From the NCBI GenBank assembly GCA_030533445.1, contig CM060080.1, positions 19,545,377-19,609,376 on the forward strand: 64,000 nt of DNA, in the 5' to 3' direction. Below are positions 23,501 through 35,100 of the stretch, in pieces. The stretch's first letter is position 1; each line of letters starts with the position of its first letter. The position numbers and the translations under genes are program-made. Under the pieces are notes generated by a model. The model saw nothing but the letters and a program-made list of their open reading frames with translations, had not been told where the DNA came from and searched no databases. Origin of the DNA: Cyprinodon diabolis (Eukaryota > Chordata > Actinopteri > Cyprinodontiformes > Cyprinodontidae).

Positions 23501-26500
23501 TGGATCCATATAAAATAATTTAAAAACCATTTATCTTTCCTAATTGTGTTTTAATGTGTTTTATTTACATAAGCACTGCTGTTATGTATGTAAAAGAATA
23601 ACAAAACCACAAAAATCAGAACAAAAACAGTGAAGCTTGTTTTGTTCACAAAAGGAAAAATGCTTATACAGGGCTTTGTTTTTAAAGCCCTTTGATAACA
23701 TTTTCTTATTCCGTGCCTCTCTAAATAAAGGCTTTATTCTTGTGAATCTTCTCTAGGCATGGGGGTGACACACGAGTGTTCAGACTTGAGTTTGTATCAA
23801 ATCAAGAGTTCACAGAAAATGAATTTATGAAATGGAAGGAGGCGGTAAGTTCATCTTTAGATTGAACAAGCTAAACAGGGATGCTGGACACGGAGCGTTT
23901 AAACCCTCTGCTCTGATCGTTTGTTGATGCAGATGATGGTCGCTGGGATGCAGGTACCAACTCTGGATGAAATCACCAAGAAGGAACAGTCCATCAAAGA
24001 AGCGCTGAATTATAAGTTTAATGATAAGGACATTGAGGATGTGAGTCTCTTAATCAGTTCCAGTGGATTTTTGCCATCTTCTGCAGTAAACTGAACCCCC
24101 CCGTAACCTTTCTCCCAATCCTCCACAGATCGTTAAGGAGAAGGACAGATTCCGAAAAGCACCGCCTAATTATGCAATGAAGAAAACACAACTACTTAAA
24201 GACAAGGTAAAATAAACGCAGATGTTTGATTTTAAAATCAAATTCTAAAGACCATCTTCCCAAAAATCTTTTTTTATTTGTATTATTTATTATTAAAGGC
24301 TATGGCAGAAGAAAGTGGTGATGGAGAGAGAGTAAAAACTATCCAAGATCAGCTGAATGAGCTGGAGGAGAGGGCTGAGGCACTGGACAGACAGAGGACC
24401 AAGAATATTTCAGCCATCAGGTACAAAGATATTCAAACTGTATTGATCCAGCTTAAGTGCAGGGATTTACCTCATTAGTGGTGTTTTTTTGTTTTTTTTA
24501 CTTACAGCAAATAAATCTAAACTATAATGTATTATTTGTTTCATCCAGCTACATTAATCAGAGGAACAGAAGCTGGAACATTGTTGAATCTGAGAAAGCA
24601 CTTGTGGTAAGTTTCCAGTCTGTTGCATTTACCATCTTTTCATTCAGGGACGTCTTTTCATTTGAAATCAAGAAGAACGTTTCCAGTACCTAATGAAGCA
24701 TTCAAGGTTTGAAGGACAAAGCAAATTGTTAAAATTCAGATTAAGATTTTATGTATGTGTCTGTGTGTGTGTGTATATACACACACAGACACATACATAC
24801 ATACATACATACATGCACATACATTTATATCTATATATATTTGCATCACGTCAATATTGGTATTGGCCAACCAAAGCTGCAATATCAGTATTGCACCAGT
24901 TATGGAAAAAGTTGCATCAGGACGCCTCCATTAGAGATTGTTTTTTGAGCCAAACGACCGACCAAGCTGAAAATCGTCTGACTGCTCGCTGGATGATTCC
25001 TTGTTGCATCTTTGATGCAAAAGAAAGTAAAGTCTCTTAAAAAGAGAAAAGAATGTGCTCTTTATTTTATTGTGAATCTTTCTCATTTAATCAGAATGTG
25101 ACATTTCACATAACTGCTCAGTGTTTACTTTATTGAGATTATATTTTCTATTCTGAGTTTTTCTATTTAATTAAAAAAATATATTGTTTTTTCAAATATC
25201 TTTGTCCATTTGTGCCTGGTATGTTTTGCTTTTCTGTTAAACATTTAAAGGTTTTCCTTTCCTTTAGATTTCATATCGTACTGAGAGGTTTAAAATTAAT
25301 GTGACTCATCTAAGCAGTTTCTTCTTGGTATTATGAGTCTTTTCTGTCCCAGCTACCTGTCAGATCTCACAGATTGAGTTCCTCTTTGCTGAAATGACCG
25401 AGAAACAAATCTGAATCAGATCCTCTTGGACTGATCTGGACTTTGTGTGACCAGTCGGAGTTCTGTACCTGGGTTTGGAACTGGATGTCAAAAGCATTTG
25501 GTGTTTTAAAACATTCATAGCCGTTTGTCATGTTGATATTATTTTTTTTATTATTATTGTTTAAGAAATTTTACCTTTTTTTTCTTTTTTCTTTTTTCTT
25601 TCTAGGCTGAAGGCCAGAATTCCAAAAATCAACAAATGGACCCCTTCACGCGAAGACAGTGCAAACCAACCATGGTGTCAAATGTATGTCTTTGATTTTT
25701 GACCTGGTAGTGCAATTTGATTTAAATAGTAGCAATTATGTGTGCAAGTTTGTAAAAACGGGAAGAAAGAATTTAAGAAATTGAAAACGTGTTTTAAGGG
25801 GAAAAGAACAAATATTACCTGGTTGATTTGTTGGGCTATCTGCTGGTAACAGTAATGAAGTTGGCTTTATTTATTTAATACAGTGATTAGCTTCTGCTTA
25901 TTTTTTGGATCTTTGTTTTTCAGGCCAGAGATCCGTCGGTCCATGCAGCTATTCTCGCTCACCTGAACCAGAAGTATGGCTCAGGGTCAGGGGGTGCAGA
26001 TCCTGCTAGTGCAGAGAAGAACCAAGTGGTAAGCAGGAAATCTTAATACATGTGAAGTTATATATTAGTTGTTTTTTTTTATTCGACACATTTAGAAATT
26101 ATTAAATTTAATTATTAGATATTTTCCTGATAAAATCTAATAATATGTTAAACAAAAGATTGTTGATACCAGATCTTGGTTTAAAATATGTTTAAGCTGC
26201 AGGATTTAGTTTAATTAAAAATTAATTGAAGTGATAGACATTTATGTTTTCAAAAGAAAGCATTTGACTATTTTTGATAATTCTTTAGTTTCAATCATGC
26301 AGTATTATAAAGCATTACCATTAGTGGTAATCATCAGAACTTAGAAAGCTAAACCAAACAGCTTTAACCTAATATCTCACTTTAATTTGTTTGTTTTGTA
26401 ACAGGGCCAAGTAAACCCTAAAGACAAAGATGTCCCCAAGCCAACCACTGACCTCTCAGAAGACCTGTTTAAAGTTCATGATTTTGATGTTAAGATTGAC

Positions 26501-27934
26501 CTACAGGTTCCTAACGCAGGTGAGATGATTTGTTCTACTCATGTCTCGTGCTGAACTATGAGTGCCTTTCAAACACATTCAGAGCTCTTGACTAGGCCTG
26601 TCACAATAAATCAACTAATCCTCTGATAAAAATGAATCAGAGGATCCTTTTATACAAGGTCAATAATTTCCATCTGCAGGCTTGCTTTCCTTGTGTCTTT
26701 CTCTCTTTCTACTAAAGATGGCTAAGGATGACAAAATGTTTCACTTGGTTGGATTGCTCTCCACTCAGCCCTCTCCTATCATTTCCTTGCCAAAGAAGTT
26801 GTAGCATAAGAACCTTGTGATTGAAGAAAAGCAAGGCAGAGAAACGCTGGATGAGATTTGGAAAAACAGGGAACCCTTTCAAAGCTGAACATGACAGCTG
26901 CAGTGTGGGAGCACTTTGAATTTAAAACCACAGACAATACTGTTTCTCATGATGATTTCTGGGACAATGTATTGTCAAGCAATATGTGTTATCGTGACAG
27001 GGGTCTCTACCAGTTTTTCCTGTCTAGAGACTTAAAATTTCCAGACAGAATAAGAACATTTGCAAAAGACTTTTGCCACAGATCCCTCATTTTATTTCAG
27101 TTTAGACTTGGATTAAACTTTCTTTATACTTTATTGTGCTTTTTAATCTACACCGTTTCTTTGTAGTTCTGACTGTAGGCTTTGGCTGGTTGTTTATTTG
27201 CAGAATGTCCCTGAATCTCTTCTCCATTTACCTCTCATCAAGTTGACTAAAGAAAATAATCCCGTCAGCTTAATCCAGCCACCATATTTCATTGTTATGA
27301 TAATATTTTGCATCCTGGTTTTCTGGTATTAATTTTGGTTTCATCTGAATAGACCAAATTTTTCCACGTTAACTGTCTGCCTCCTTATGGTTTGTTGCAA
27401 ACCCCAAGTGAAACATCTTTGGACTTCCTTTTGCATTTTTTTTAACAGTTTTCTCTCTATCCAAATAATTCTATTTTTCAGATTTTAAACTTAACCTTGC
27501 TTTAAACCTGTCCACAGCTCCCTGCCTGACCCATCTGATCCATTCCTTAATCTCCATGTTTAGGCCTTCAACTCTATTTCTATTTTGATTTATTTTCACT
27601 GTGGAATCGACTTCCTAAATGGCTAACTCATGAAACCAAATGGTTTTACTAAATTTTAATTAAAGGGTGTCAGAATACGGGGTTTTAAATGTACACCTAT
27701 TTTGTACCATGTAAGTGTTTGCAATTATGCACAGTTTATAACTAAATGCATGTTGGAATGTTAAAATATGGAAAGTTCTTTTGCAAGGCAATGTGAGTAT
27801 AAATGTCTTCCACACATTTTTCTACAGAAGCGAAATCTCTCTCAGTGAGCTCCAACGCCCTGCCCGTGAAGGACGGAGCTCCCCGTCGGTCACTTAACCT
27901 GGAAGACTACAAGAAGAGGAGGGGCCTGATCTGA
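14559..27934 (+). CDS. rtf1: rtf1, Paf1 complex component
   Basis: RTF1 binds elongating Pol II through SPT5 and promotes H2B ubiquitylation. Exons: 14559-14639, 17984-18094, 18190-18340, 19755-19956, 20174-20288, 20449-20563, 20643-20781, 20857-21034, 21133-21215, 23757-23844, 23933-24040, 24129-24206, 24299-24420, 24549-24606, 25606-25683, 25924-26028, 26405-26519, 27828-27934; all phases join, 677 residues. Order of parts: Ser/Asp-rich acidic N-terminus ([17 protein letters not shown]); histone modification domain and basic helix at about 130-215 ([20 protein letters not shown]); Lys/Glu-rich coil; acidic tract; Plus3 domain at about 315-440 ([46 protein letters not shown]); coiled-coil ([20 protein letters not shown]); conserved C-terminus ([14 protein letters not shown]). 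The first ATG is doubled (ATGATG); which is used is unknown. Confidence 0.95.
15574..15598 (+). repeat. G25 homopolymer
   Basis: Twenty-five consecutive G in rtf1 intron 1, preceded by TGGGGTGTTTTTT. It can form G-quadruplex in DNA and in the nascent transcript, and its length may be unreliable in the assembly. Confidence 0.9.
16037..16529. mobile_element. MITE with TTAA target duplication
   Basis: Perfect terminal inverted repeat: AGCTACAGTGTG at the left and CACACTGTAGCT at the right, each bordered by TTAA (16033-16036 and 16530-16533). A TTAA duplication is the mark of piggyBac-type insertion. The 493-base interior has no transposase, so it is non-autonomous. It includes a G-rich stretch (GGGGGGGGAG, about 16460-16470). 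Because the flank is AT-rich, TA or TTTAAA duplications cannot be excluded. Confidence 0.7.
18341..19754 (+). other. rtf1 intron 3, nothing recognised
   Basis: 1.4-kb AT-rich intron with short spurious frames only. Confidence 0.6.
21216..23756 (+). other. rtf1 intron 9
   Basis: 2.5-kb AT-rich intron splitting the Plus3 domain coding sequence. A TAAA microsatellite is at 23125-23148. No element boundary or gene is seen. Confidence 0.6.
23125..23148 (+). repeat. TAAA tetranucleotide repeat
   Basis: Six TAAA-type units (TAAATAAATAAATAAATAAA) in rtf1 intron 9. Confidence 0.85.
24607..25605 (+). other. rtf1 intron 14 with TG/CA and ATAC repeats
   Basis: A TGTGTGTGTGTATATACACA palindromic microsatellite and ATAC units occupy about 24753-24840. 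The next stretch (GCAATATCAGTATTGCACCA) looks like a transposon end, but no partner end was found. Confidence 0.5.
24753..24815. repeat. Microsatellite TG/CA plus ATAC
   Basis: GTGTCTGTGTGTGTGTGTAT is followed by ATACACACACAGACACATAC, so the two halves are inverted copies able to fold into a hairpin, then four or five ATAC units. Confidence 0.8.
26520..27827 (+). other. rtf1 intron 17
   Basis: 1.3-kb last intron. Its first part holds a decayed hAT remnant (26596-27000). The remainder shows nothing recognised. Confidence 0.5.
26596..27000 (+). mobile_element. Decayed hAT element with BED-finger remnant
   Basis: It begins with TAGGCCTGTCACAATAAATC, a known kind of hAT end. Further in, a frame starting at 26858 reads [19 protein letters not shown], resembling the opening of a BED zinc finger (the VWxHF motif) of a hAT transposase. 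The cysteine and histidine ligands do not follow in frame, and no right end was found. Confidence 0.4.
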
Positions 27935-29329
27935 TTCAGGAAGCTCTTCACGCCGGAACCACACTTGCATGTGGATGTGGGTTTATGTTTTGTTTTTTGT
28001 TTTTTTCTGAGAAAGAGTATGATTGTTTGGGTGAGTGAGAGAGTGCGAGCGCATGAGTGAGTCCAGAAAAACGTGTTTGGAAAGGAACAGACTCTTCATC
28101 CAAAACGAGGAATAAATTACTGATGTAATAAATGCAACAAAGATCGCCTTTGGAAGAAAAATGTCCAAATATATGTTGTTCTTGCATTAGCCCCAATGAG
28201 CTGTTGTACCTTTTTTTTTTTTTTTTTTTTTTTTTGTGCTTTACTTTTTATTTAACCTCTGTTTTCCCACTTCCAACGCAAGTCTGATAAAGATGGCACA
28301 TTTGGATTAATACATCAGATAAGGACACTATCTTAGAAGACTTTAGTTGATTTTAATTACTGAACATCTGATGGAGTGAGTCTCTTGCCCTCTCCATCAC
28401 TCAGACAATGTTATATACCTTTTACCTGCCATAAATGTACAATCATCAGCCCTTAAAGTCCATCCTGAATTCGAACAGTTTTGTGGGTTTTTGCCGTGTA
28501 GATGATTGTAGTCTGATTCCAGCATTAGCATGGCCATCCATGCTGAAAATGAAAAGTTCAGTATATGTGGGCTGGACACTTGGGACTTTTAAGGTCTCAG
28601 AAATAGATAAACAGAGGAACTATTTTCTTTAGCCTGGTTATAAAGGTGAAGCTTAATTTCTCTTATCTTGTTTGGTTGTTCATGGCATTAACTCCTCTGC
28701 TGTTGAACTCCCAGAGCAGATTCTCCATGTTATCGATTGTGTCAATAGTCGGTTCTTGTATTGATGTGGCATGCCCTGTAAATATGCATTTTCAAGTGAG
28801 TGCAGAAAAGAATAAAGAGGCACTGTTTCATATTTTATTGTCGTTTTTTTTTTTTTTTTTACCTAAACCAAGTTTGTTGAAGGTAGTTGTGAAAAATTAA
28901 AATCCAAGTGTTGCTTATCATCCAAAAGAAAAGTGCAATTTTTAGAAGGCAACAAGACCAAAGATAACTAAAAGCCATTTAGTATTTTTATTATTGTTCA
29001 GCACTTTTTGTAAATGGATGAAAGTTGCAAAATTGAACATTATTTTTAACATTTTTATATACAAATATTGATAAGTTAGAAGCTCAATGAAAGGTTCTAC
29101 TAAGTTGGTTTAAAAGCTAAGATTTTATTTTTTAGGCGCATCCTATATACCTGATTCACTTCCTCTGAAAATAGAAGTATCTATAAAAAAAAAAACATTT
29201 GATTTTGAACACAGAAATATCAGGCAAATTAAAATTATGTCCACATGTTGTATAACACACTGCAGGATAGGCTTGGGGCTCGTTTAACACTGATTTGTAT
29301 CAATGCAATCTGCCATTAAGGCTATCCTA
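27935..29329 (+). other. rtf1 3' UTR and intergenic DNA
   Basis: AATAAA occurs at 28111-28116 and 28127-28132, likely rtf1 poly(A) signals about 180 bases past the stop. Long T runs are at 28210-28235 and 28844-28860. No gene is recognised. Confidence 0.55.
28111..28132 (+). terminator. rtf1 poly(A) signals (pair)
   Basis: Two AATAAA hexamers 10 bases apart, 177 and 193 bases after the rtf1 stop codon. Confidence 0.6.
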
Positions 29330-30345
29330 TTTACCAAAATGAAGCACAGATTAGCAGGGGAGTCCTTGCAAGAGTGGCTCTAAGAGTAAAGAGATTCTTG
29401 TTAATATAGGTGGTGCAAAAACAAGAGAGGTGAAATTGTTAAAAACAAGAAGAAATTCAGAAGGTGTAATAGCTCATCAGTGTTAATCAAATGTGAAGAA
29501 GAGCAATTACCCAGTAAGGTTTCCATTGGTTATATTAAATACAATGTCAAAATATACAATCCTCCACCTCGAAGATCTTTCCAATGCCAAAAATTCTGAC
29601 ATGTAGAAGAAGCTGTATGGAAGGGAAAACAACAATGTGGAAAGTGTGCTGGAGAGAACAAATATTGAAAGTGTGTGGGGAAAAAAGTAAATATTTAATG
29701 CTGTAACTGTGGTGGAGAACAGACTGCTGCTTATGGCGGATGTGAAGTGAGCAAAAGATCTGAAGAGATCAGAAAATTGAAATTAGATCTCGGAATAACT
29801 TATGCTGAAGCTGCAAAAAGAATCCCATCCATTTCAGAAAGACCCACATCAACAGTGACACAAATGAAAAGTGTAAAACCTTTGGAGGAGTGTCATAAAA
29901 TTGCAGAGGATTCATTGATTGCTAAAAAGAAGGATTTTTCATGGTAGGAGTGATGAATTGCAGTGCTCAGACAACAAAGGAAAATGGAAAAAAAAAATCG
30001 AAATAATAGTGAAAGCTGCAGAAAAGTATCTTGAAGTGAAAGATTTAAAGTGGGAAACAGTTGAAAGTATGATGGTAAAAACGAGTTGGACCATCAGCAA
30101 CTGACAGAAGGACAATAACTTAAAGATAAATTAGAAATGATGAGGAGGACGAATTTTTAGTATTTGTTATTTATTATGTTGGGTTAAACAGTTTGGAAAG
30201 TTGTAATACATTTTTTAATTAATTCTTTTTTTGAGGGGGGCGGGGTCCTTGTTTAACTCCTCACCAGTTGGTGGCGGTAGTGTAGTGCACTTTAACTACT
30301 GGTAGTTTTCCAACCGCCGGGAAACCTTAAAGGAACAACAGAAAA
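29330..30345 (+). pseudogene. Decayed I/Nimb-like LINE: ORF1 zinc knuckles joined to 3' tail
   Basis: Frames interrupted by stops still show an ORF1 nucleic-acid-binding pattern: PPPRRSFQCQKF, then QQCGKCAGENKY, then CCNCGGEQTAAYGGCEVSKR (from about 29699), i.e. tandem Cys-rich knuckles with the usual His replaced by Gln in the last. A basic segment follows with LGITYAEAAKRIP, typical after the knuckles. No reverse transcriptase follows. Instead TTGGTGGCGGTAG...TTTTCCAACCGCCGGGAAA (about 30266-30325) matches the 3' block of the LINE at 1780-1870. The copy is thus internally deleted or two fragments side by side. Confidence 0.7.
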
Positions 30346-30375
30346 AACTTGCTTCAAATGATTTGCTCCCCTCCC

Positions 30376-30434
30376 AATATGGCGAACGAGTTGACGTGTG
30401 ACTGCAACAATTCAGGCAGGTGGGTCACTTCCGG
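30376..30434 (+). promoter_or_regulatory. golga5 core promoter motifs
   Basis: AATATGGCG (YY1-like, 30376-30384) and ACTTCCGG (ETS-type, 30427-30434) lie just upstream of a likely non-coding first exon that ends at 30604 with donor GTACGT. Housekeeping promoters often have these two sites around the start of transcription. The exact start is not known. Confidence 0.45.
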
Positions 30435-30604
30435 GAGCAGTTCCTGGTCCACGTATGGAGAAGCTCACAAATATCCTCTTTGACAGATAATGACATTTGA
30501 CTGTGTTTATCCAAACGAACATCCCCCCTGATGTATAAACATTAAAAAAATCATCGATATCCAGGAGACTGGAGAGCTAGCAAGCAGCGACTTTTCACCA
30601 AACG

Positions 30605-32150
30605 GTACGTTTGAATATTAATTTTGCTAGCTGCTTAGCCTATTAGCTTTAGCTTGAAGTGTAACTCTCAAGTACAAGTTTAATAATTTGTTGCACAGCT
30701 ACCTGCTATGCCGTTTATTATAATTATACATGTAATTTCTTTGTATTTATACCTTTTATTTATTCTTTAAAATATACCTTATGGAAACAAGTAAGGATTA
30801 AGGTTAGCATTATAGCTGTGAATAATTGGTGTATTACAAAGAGTTTCTTCTGTATGGCTGGTTTTACTGAATTTTAAAGACTTAACACATCTTTTAGCTA
30901 GAACACTGATGTGTTTTAAAGGTTGGTCATTTGTATATCTCTACTTAAAAGTTTAGCACACAAATCTGCATCATATCTAACATTAAAGACTTTGATTCAA
31001 AGATTGTATTTTATTTGGATTTTTCAGTGATCCTTAACAATACAAAGTGGTTAAAAAATGAAATTAATGGGTTTAAACGATGTGCTTTGCTTATATCATA
31101 TGCTCCATAGTTAAATCTAGTTCAACCAGGGCTGCAAGTACTGATTATTTTGCAAATCGATTAATCTGTTGATTTTTATTTTCAATTAATCGATTAATAA
31201 TTGGATAGCAAAAGATTCTTTAAAGAGTACTTTTTGTGAAATGAAACCAGGTGCAACTAAAACTTTCCACTTGAGGAGTTCTGGATAAAGCATGTTGACA
31301 TAAGAGGAAGGTTTTTATCTTAAATGCAAAATTAAAAAAAATTTTTTTTTACAACTTTGGTATAATTGCTGTTCAAGGAGGTTGCTATGTCAGCTAAAGG
31401 CATGTTTTAGAGTCTCTAAACTCCAGTTAACAATCTCAACATAACAGCTGTTAAGTGAGGGCCTCAGAGTCCACAATCTGAGAAATATTTGATTCATTAA
31501 AGTTATGGTATGATGGTCATCCTATCCAAGACATGACCATCCAACAAAACTGCCAACAAGGCACTGAGTTTAATTATTAAAAAGCAGCTAGTGGAGCTGT
31601 GGCAACTCTGGAGGAGCTGCATATGAAGACAGCTCAGGTGGGAAAGTCTGTTGGTGCTATTGAATGAGAACAGGGAATTCAAATAAATTCAGTAATAATT
31701 TATCAATCCCAAAGGGAAATTCAGTTTTGGTGCAGCCTGTCCAAAGCCGAGGCTTTGTTGCCATAAAAGGCGCTGCCCTTCTGGGAGCTTGTCAAAAATC
31801 ATGGAAGAAAAGCTGTTGAGGGCTGCAAAAAATTGGGGAATAGTTTCAAAATCAAGAAGGATAATATCCTCAGACATATACAGTTTTATTAGAAAGTTTA
31901 CAGTAAAATAAATATAAATGACTAAAGCAATAATATATAAAATAAAATTCAAAATGGAAATTATGGCATTGATTTTGAATATATCTGATAGAACGTCGGG
32001 GTTTTTTTGCAAAAAAACAGTTGGTGAAACATTTTGCACTTAGACTAAATGACCTGCACCTCTAACTGCAGGGAGAGATGACTGTATAAAATAGAGAGTT
32101 TTCCAATTTTGTAATGAGGAAGTAAAAAGTTTGTCTGTTTGTTCTTTCAG
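30605..32150 (+). other. golga5 intron 1
   Basis: Intron between the inferred non-coding exon and the ATG exon. It carries a hAT-like repeat (31131-31215) and a LINE 3'-type stretch from about 31690 (TTTATCAATCCCAAAGGGAA). The acceptor is TTCTTTCAG at 32150. Confidence 0.55.
31131..31215 (+). repeat. Repeat copy, GGGCTGCAA type
   Basis: GGGCTGCAAGTACTGATTAT and TCAATTAATCGATTAATAAT match 49240-49335 closely. It is the end of a dispersed fish DNA element in which GATTAATCG units recur. Confidence 0.6.
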
Positions 32151-32158
32151 GGTGCAAC

Positions 32159-35100
32159 ATGTCTTGGTTTACTGATTTGGCTGGAAAAGCCGAGGACTTC
32201 CTGAATAAAGTGGACCAAGGAGCTGCTACTGCCCTCAGCAAAAGCGAGGCAAGGACATCCTCCTTTTCCTCTTTGCATGGAGAGGAACTGGCTGTAAAAA
32301 ATGAATACAATTCCCCAGCATACAAGACTGAGCCATCTGACATGCATCGTGCCTACCCATCCTCCCATGATGCGCCAAATTACATTTCTGCTGTGGCCGG
32401 CAACATTAAGAAATCCAGCGCTACTCTCCTGGCTGGGACGGCCAACGTGCTCAACACCCCCTCCGGGTCAAACCCTGCCAAAACCTCGGCAGGCTTTGTG
32501 AGGCCCAAAAAGAGCGAGCAGGACGTGGACGATGACATGCTCTTTAACTTCCTGAACAGTTCGGACCCTCCGGAAAGCAACAGGAGGGATTCCAGGAGAG
32601 AGTTTGTGAAAGCCGTGGCTCCGGTGATGGAGGTGCAAAGCCCAACGCCGCCTCCTTCGGTTACTCCTCACAGCAACCTCTCAGCTCCTTCCACGCCTCC
32701 TTCTACACGCGGGGTGTCAAGGGCCTCAAGCATGAGCTCTCTTTCTGCCCACAGCATCAAAACCTCAGAGGAGAATTCGTCTAAGGAGCAAGGTCAAGGT
32801 TGGTGCTTGAAAACTTAAAATAAAAAGCTGCATTATCTCTTTTTTTGCATTTTTTTTCATATTTCCAATATTAATTCCTTTTATTTTTTCCTCTTTCCTC
32901 CCTATAACAGACACACCTGAGAGTTCTGACTCTAGCTTAGCTCCCCCGCAGGAGCCCACTAGGATGGAGCCCATGGTCCCCACAGAGGAGCCACAGAGCC
33001 AGATCCTGTCCAGCCTTCGCCTTGAGAACCAGCTGCTCCGCAGCGAGGTGGCCTCCCTCAACCAAGAGATTGCCTCAGTTATCCAGAGAGCCAAAGACTT
33101 ACAAGATGGTGAGTGATACAGAGCACATAGAAAGGCCTTAGCATTCCACTTCTCTCCATTTTTGTTTTTACACTGCTGCTCTACCGCATCCCTCCAGAAT
33201 TGAACCAGGCCCGCCTGCGAGCAGATCGGTGGAACTCAGAGCAGTCACAAACTGACCGAACACTGAGAGAACTTCGATCGCAGGTTGACGACCTCACAGA
33301 AGCACTTTCGGCCAAAGACGGCCAACTGGCGGTCTTAAAAGTCCGACTCGATGAAGCCGATCAGCTACTGAAATCTCGCAGCTTTGCACTGGAGGAAGCA
33401 CAGAAAGAAAAGTCGAGGTACCGTTTTGGTCATTGCTGTTTGAAATTAAAATCCTGTTTGATAGGGATTTTTTCCCGTATTTAATTTTACTTTTTCTGTG
33501 TGTGTGGGTAGAATCATGCAAGACCACACAGAAGGGAGCAGCATGCACTCCCAAGCTCTGGAAAAGATACAGGAGAGGCTGCGGGAAGCAGAGCTTTCTG
33601 TCAGGAGGGAACAGGACAGCTATCGGCAGATGCAGGTAAACACTGTCGACAATTTTGGATGGAATTAATGAACACATAAAAAAAATCAACACTCATGAGT
33701 TTCCTGCTCTCAAAGAGTGAGTACGCTGACCGGCTGGGCAGGTTAGAAGCTGAGAGGCAAACCCTTGCCGAGACGGTGATGGCGGCAGAGAGACGAGCCA
33801 CAGACGACAAGCTCAGGGTCGACGACCTCCAGCAGCAACTGAAAAGCGCCAAAGCTTTAGCTGAGTCTGCCAAGCAGGAGCTACAAGATTACAAGCACAA
33901 AGCTTCACGCATCCTACAAGTAAGGCTGAGTTTTGGCCTTAAAGGAATAAAATACACACAGTTCCATGCTCAGGATTCACAGCCTTTGACATTTTTTCGT
34001 TTTTATCTCATTAGAAGCACACATTTAAAGTTATACCCATTTCTTTTTAAGTATGTTTGTAGAATGACTGCAGTGGCCCTTTTCTCTGCTCCCATAAATA
34101 AAATATAGCAACTCTAGAGCAGCTGCTGAGATCCACTGCTCAGGTGGAAAAATGTAGCATCAAGATGGCTGTTATTTGTGCACATCACAGTTAGGTGTTC
34201 AAATGGGCTATTCAAAGTCGGTGTATAAATATAATGGAGAAGCTCTGCAAAGACTGGAAAACAGAGGATCAAAGAAACTAATTTTAAAACCAACATCATT
34301 TTCTTTTCCCTCTAAAACCTTTTATTCGTCGGTTACATAAGATGATGTGAAAAGATTCCAGGGGTGTGGATCTTTCTGCAAGTATTCATATGCAACATAG
34401 CATTTTTATATCTTCACATAAAGTTTGTTTAAAATGCTTTTGTTTATCTGATTCTTTTTTTAAGTCCAAAGAAAAGTTAATAAGCAGTTTGAAGGAGGGG
34501 TCGGGTCTCGAGATCGGAGATGGTAGTGGGACCATGGCTCTGGAGCTGGAGGAACTTCGTCATGAGAAAGACCTGCAGAGGGAAGAGATCCAAAAGCTGC
34601 AGGGGCAAGTGGGCACTCTACGGGCAGAAATTCAGGTGAGCTTGTAATATGGTTGTATGTTTTTGGACTTGGGAAAACTCTCTGATTGTTGCTGCTTTTG
34701 CAGGACGTTTTCAGATCCTTATGGAGAGAAATTAGTTTCTGTATTACTGAAAGTAAATAACATTGTTTAAAAAGGAAGCTTGAAGAAAACGCATTTAAAA
34801 AAAAATGAAACTTTGCTTATTTAAAAAAAAAAGGTTTTGAGAGTCAAGGGTCAGCTTGTATTTTACAAATGGCATTTTTTCTCAGAATTTGCCGTATTCT
34901 CAAATCCTGCTACCTGTCTACACTTCTAAGTGGTCTGTTCATGCCCCAATAAAAAAAAGGCTGTTGCTAAAGCAGGGCAGACTTTCTATTGGTTCTTTGC
35001 CCAGACCAATAGAACTGCTGTTCCATCCTCAAGAGTAGAGCATTAAATCTATAGATCTGAATTTGTAGGTGATGCAATATGAAAATTACTTGAAAAGATA

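Noticed and set aside
24753..24840. Possible CRISPR-like or regulatory tandem array
   Set aside because: Simple TG/CA and ATAC microsatellite, ordinary in fish introns.
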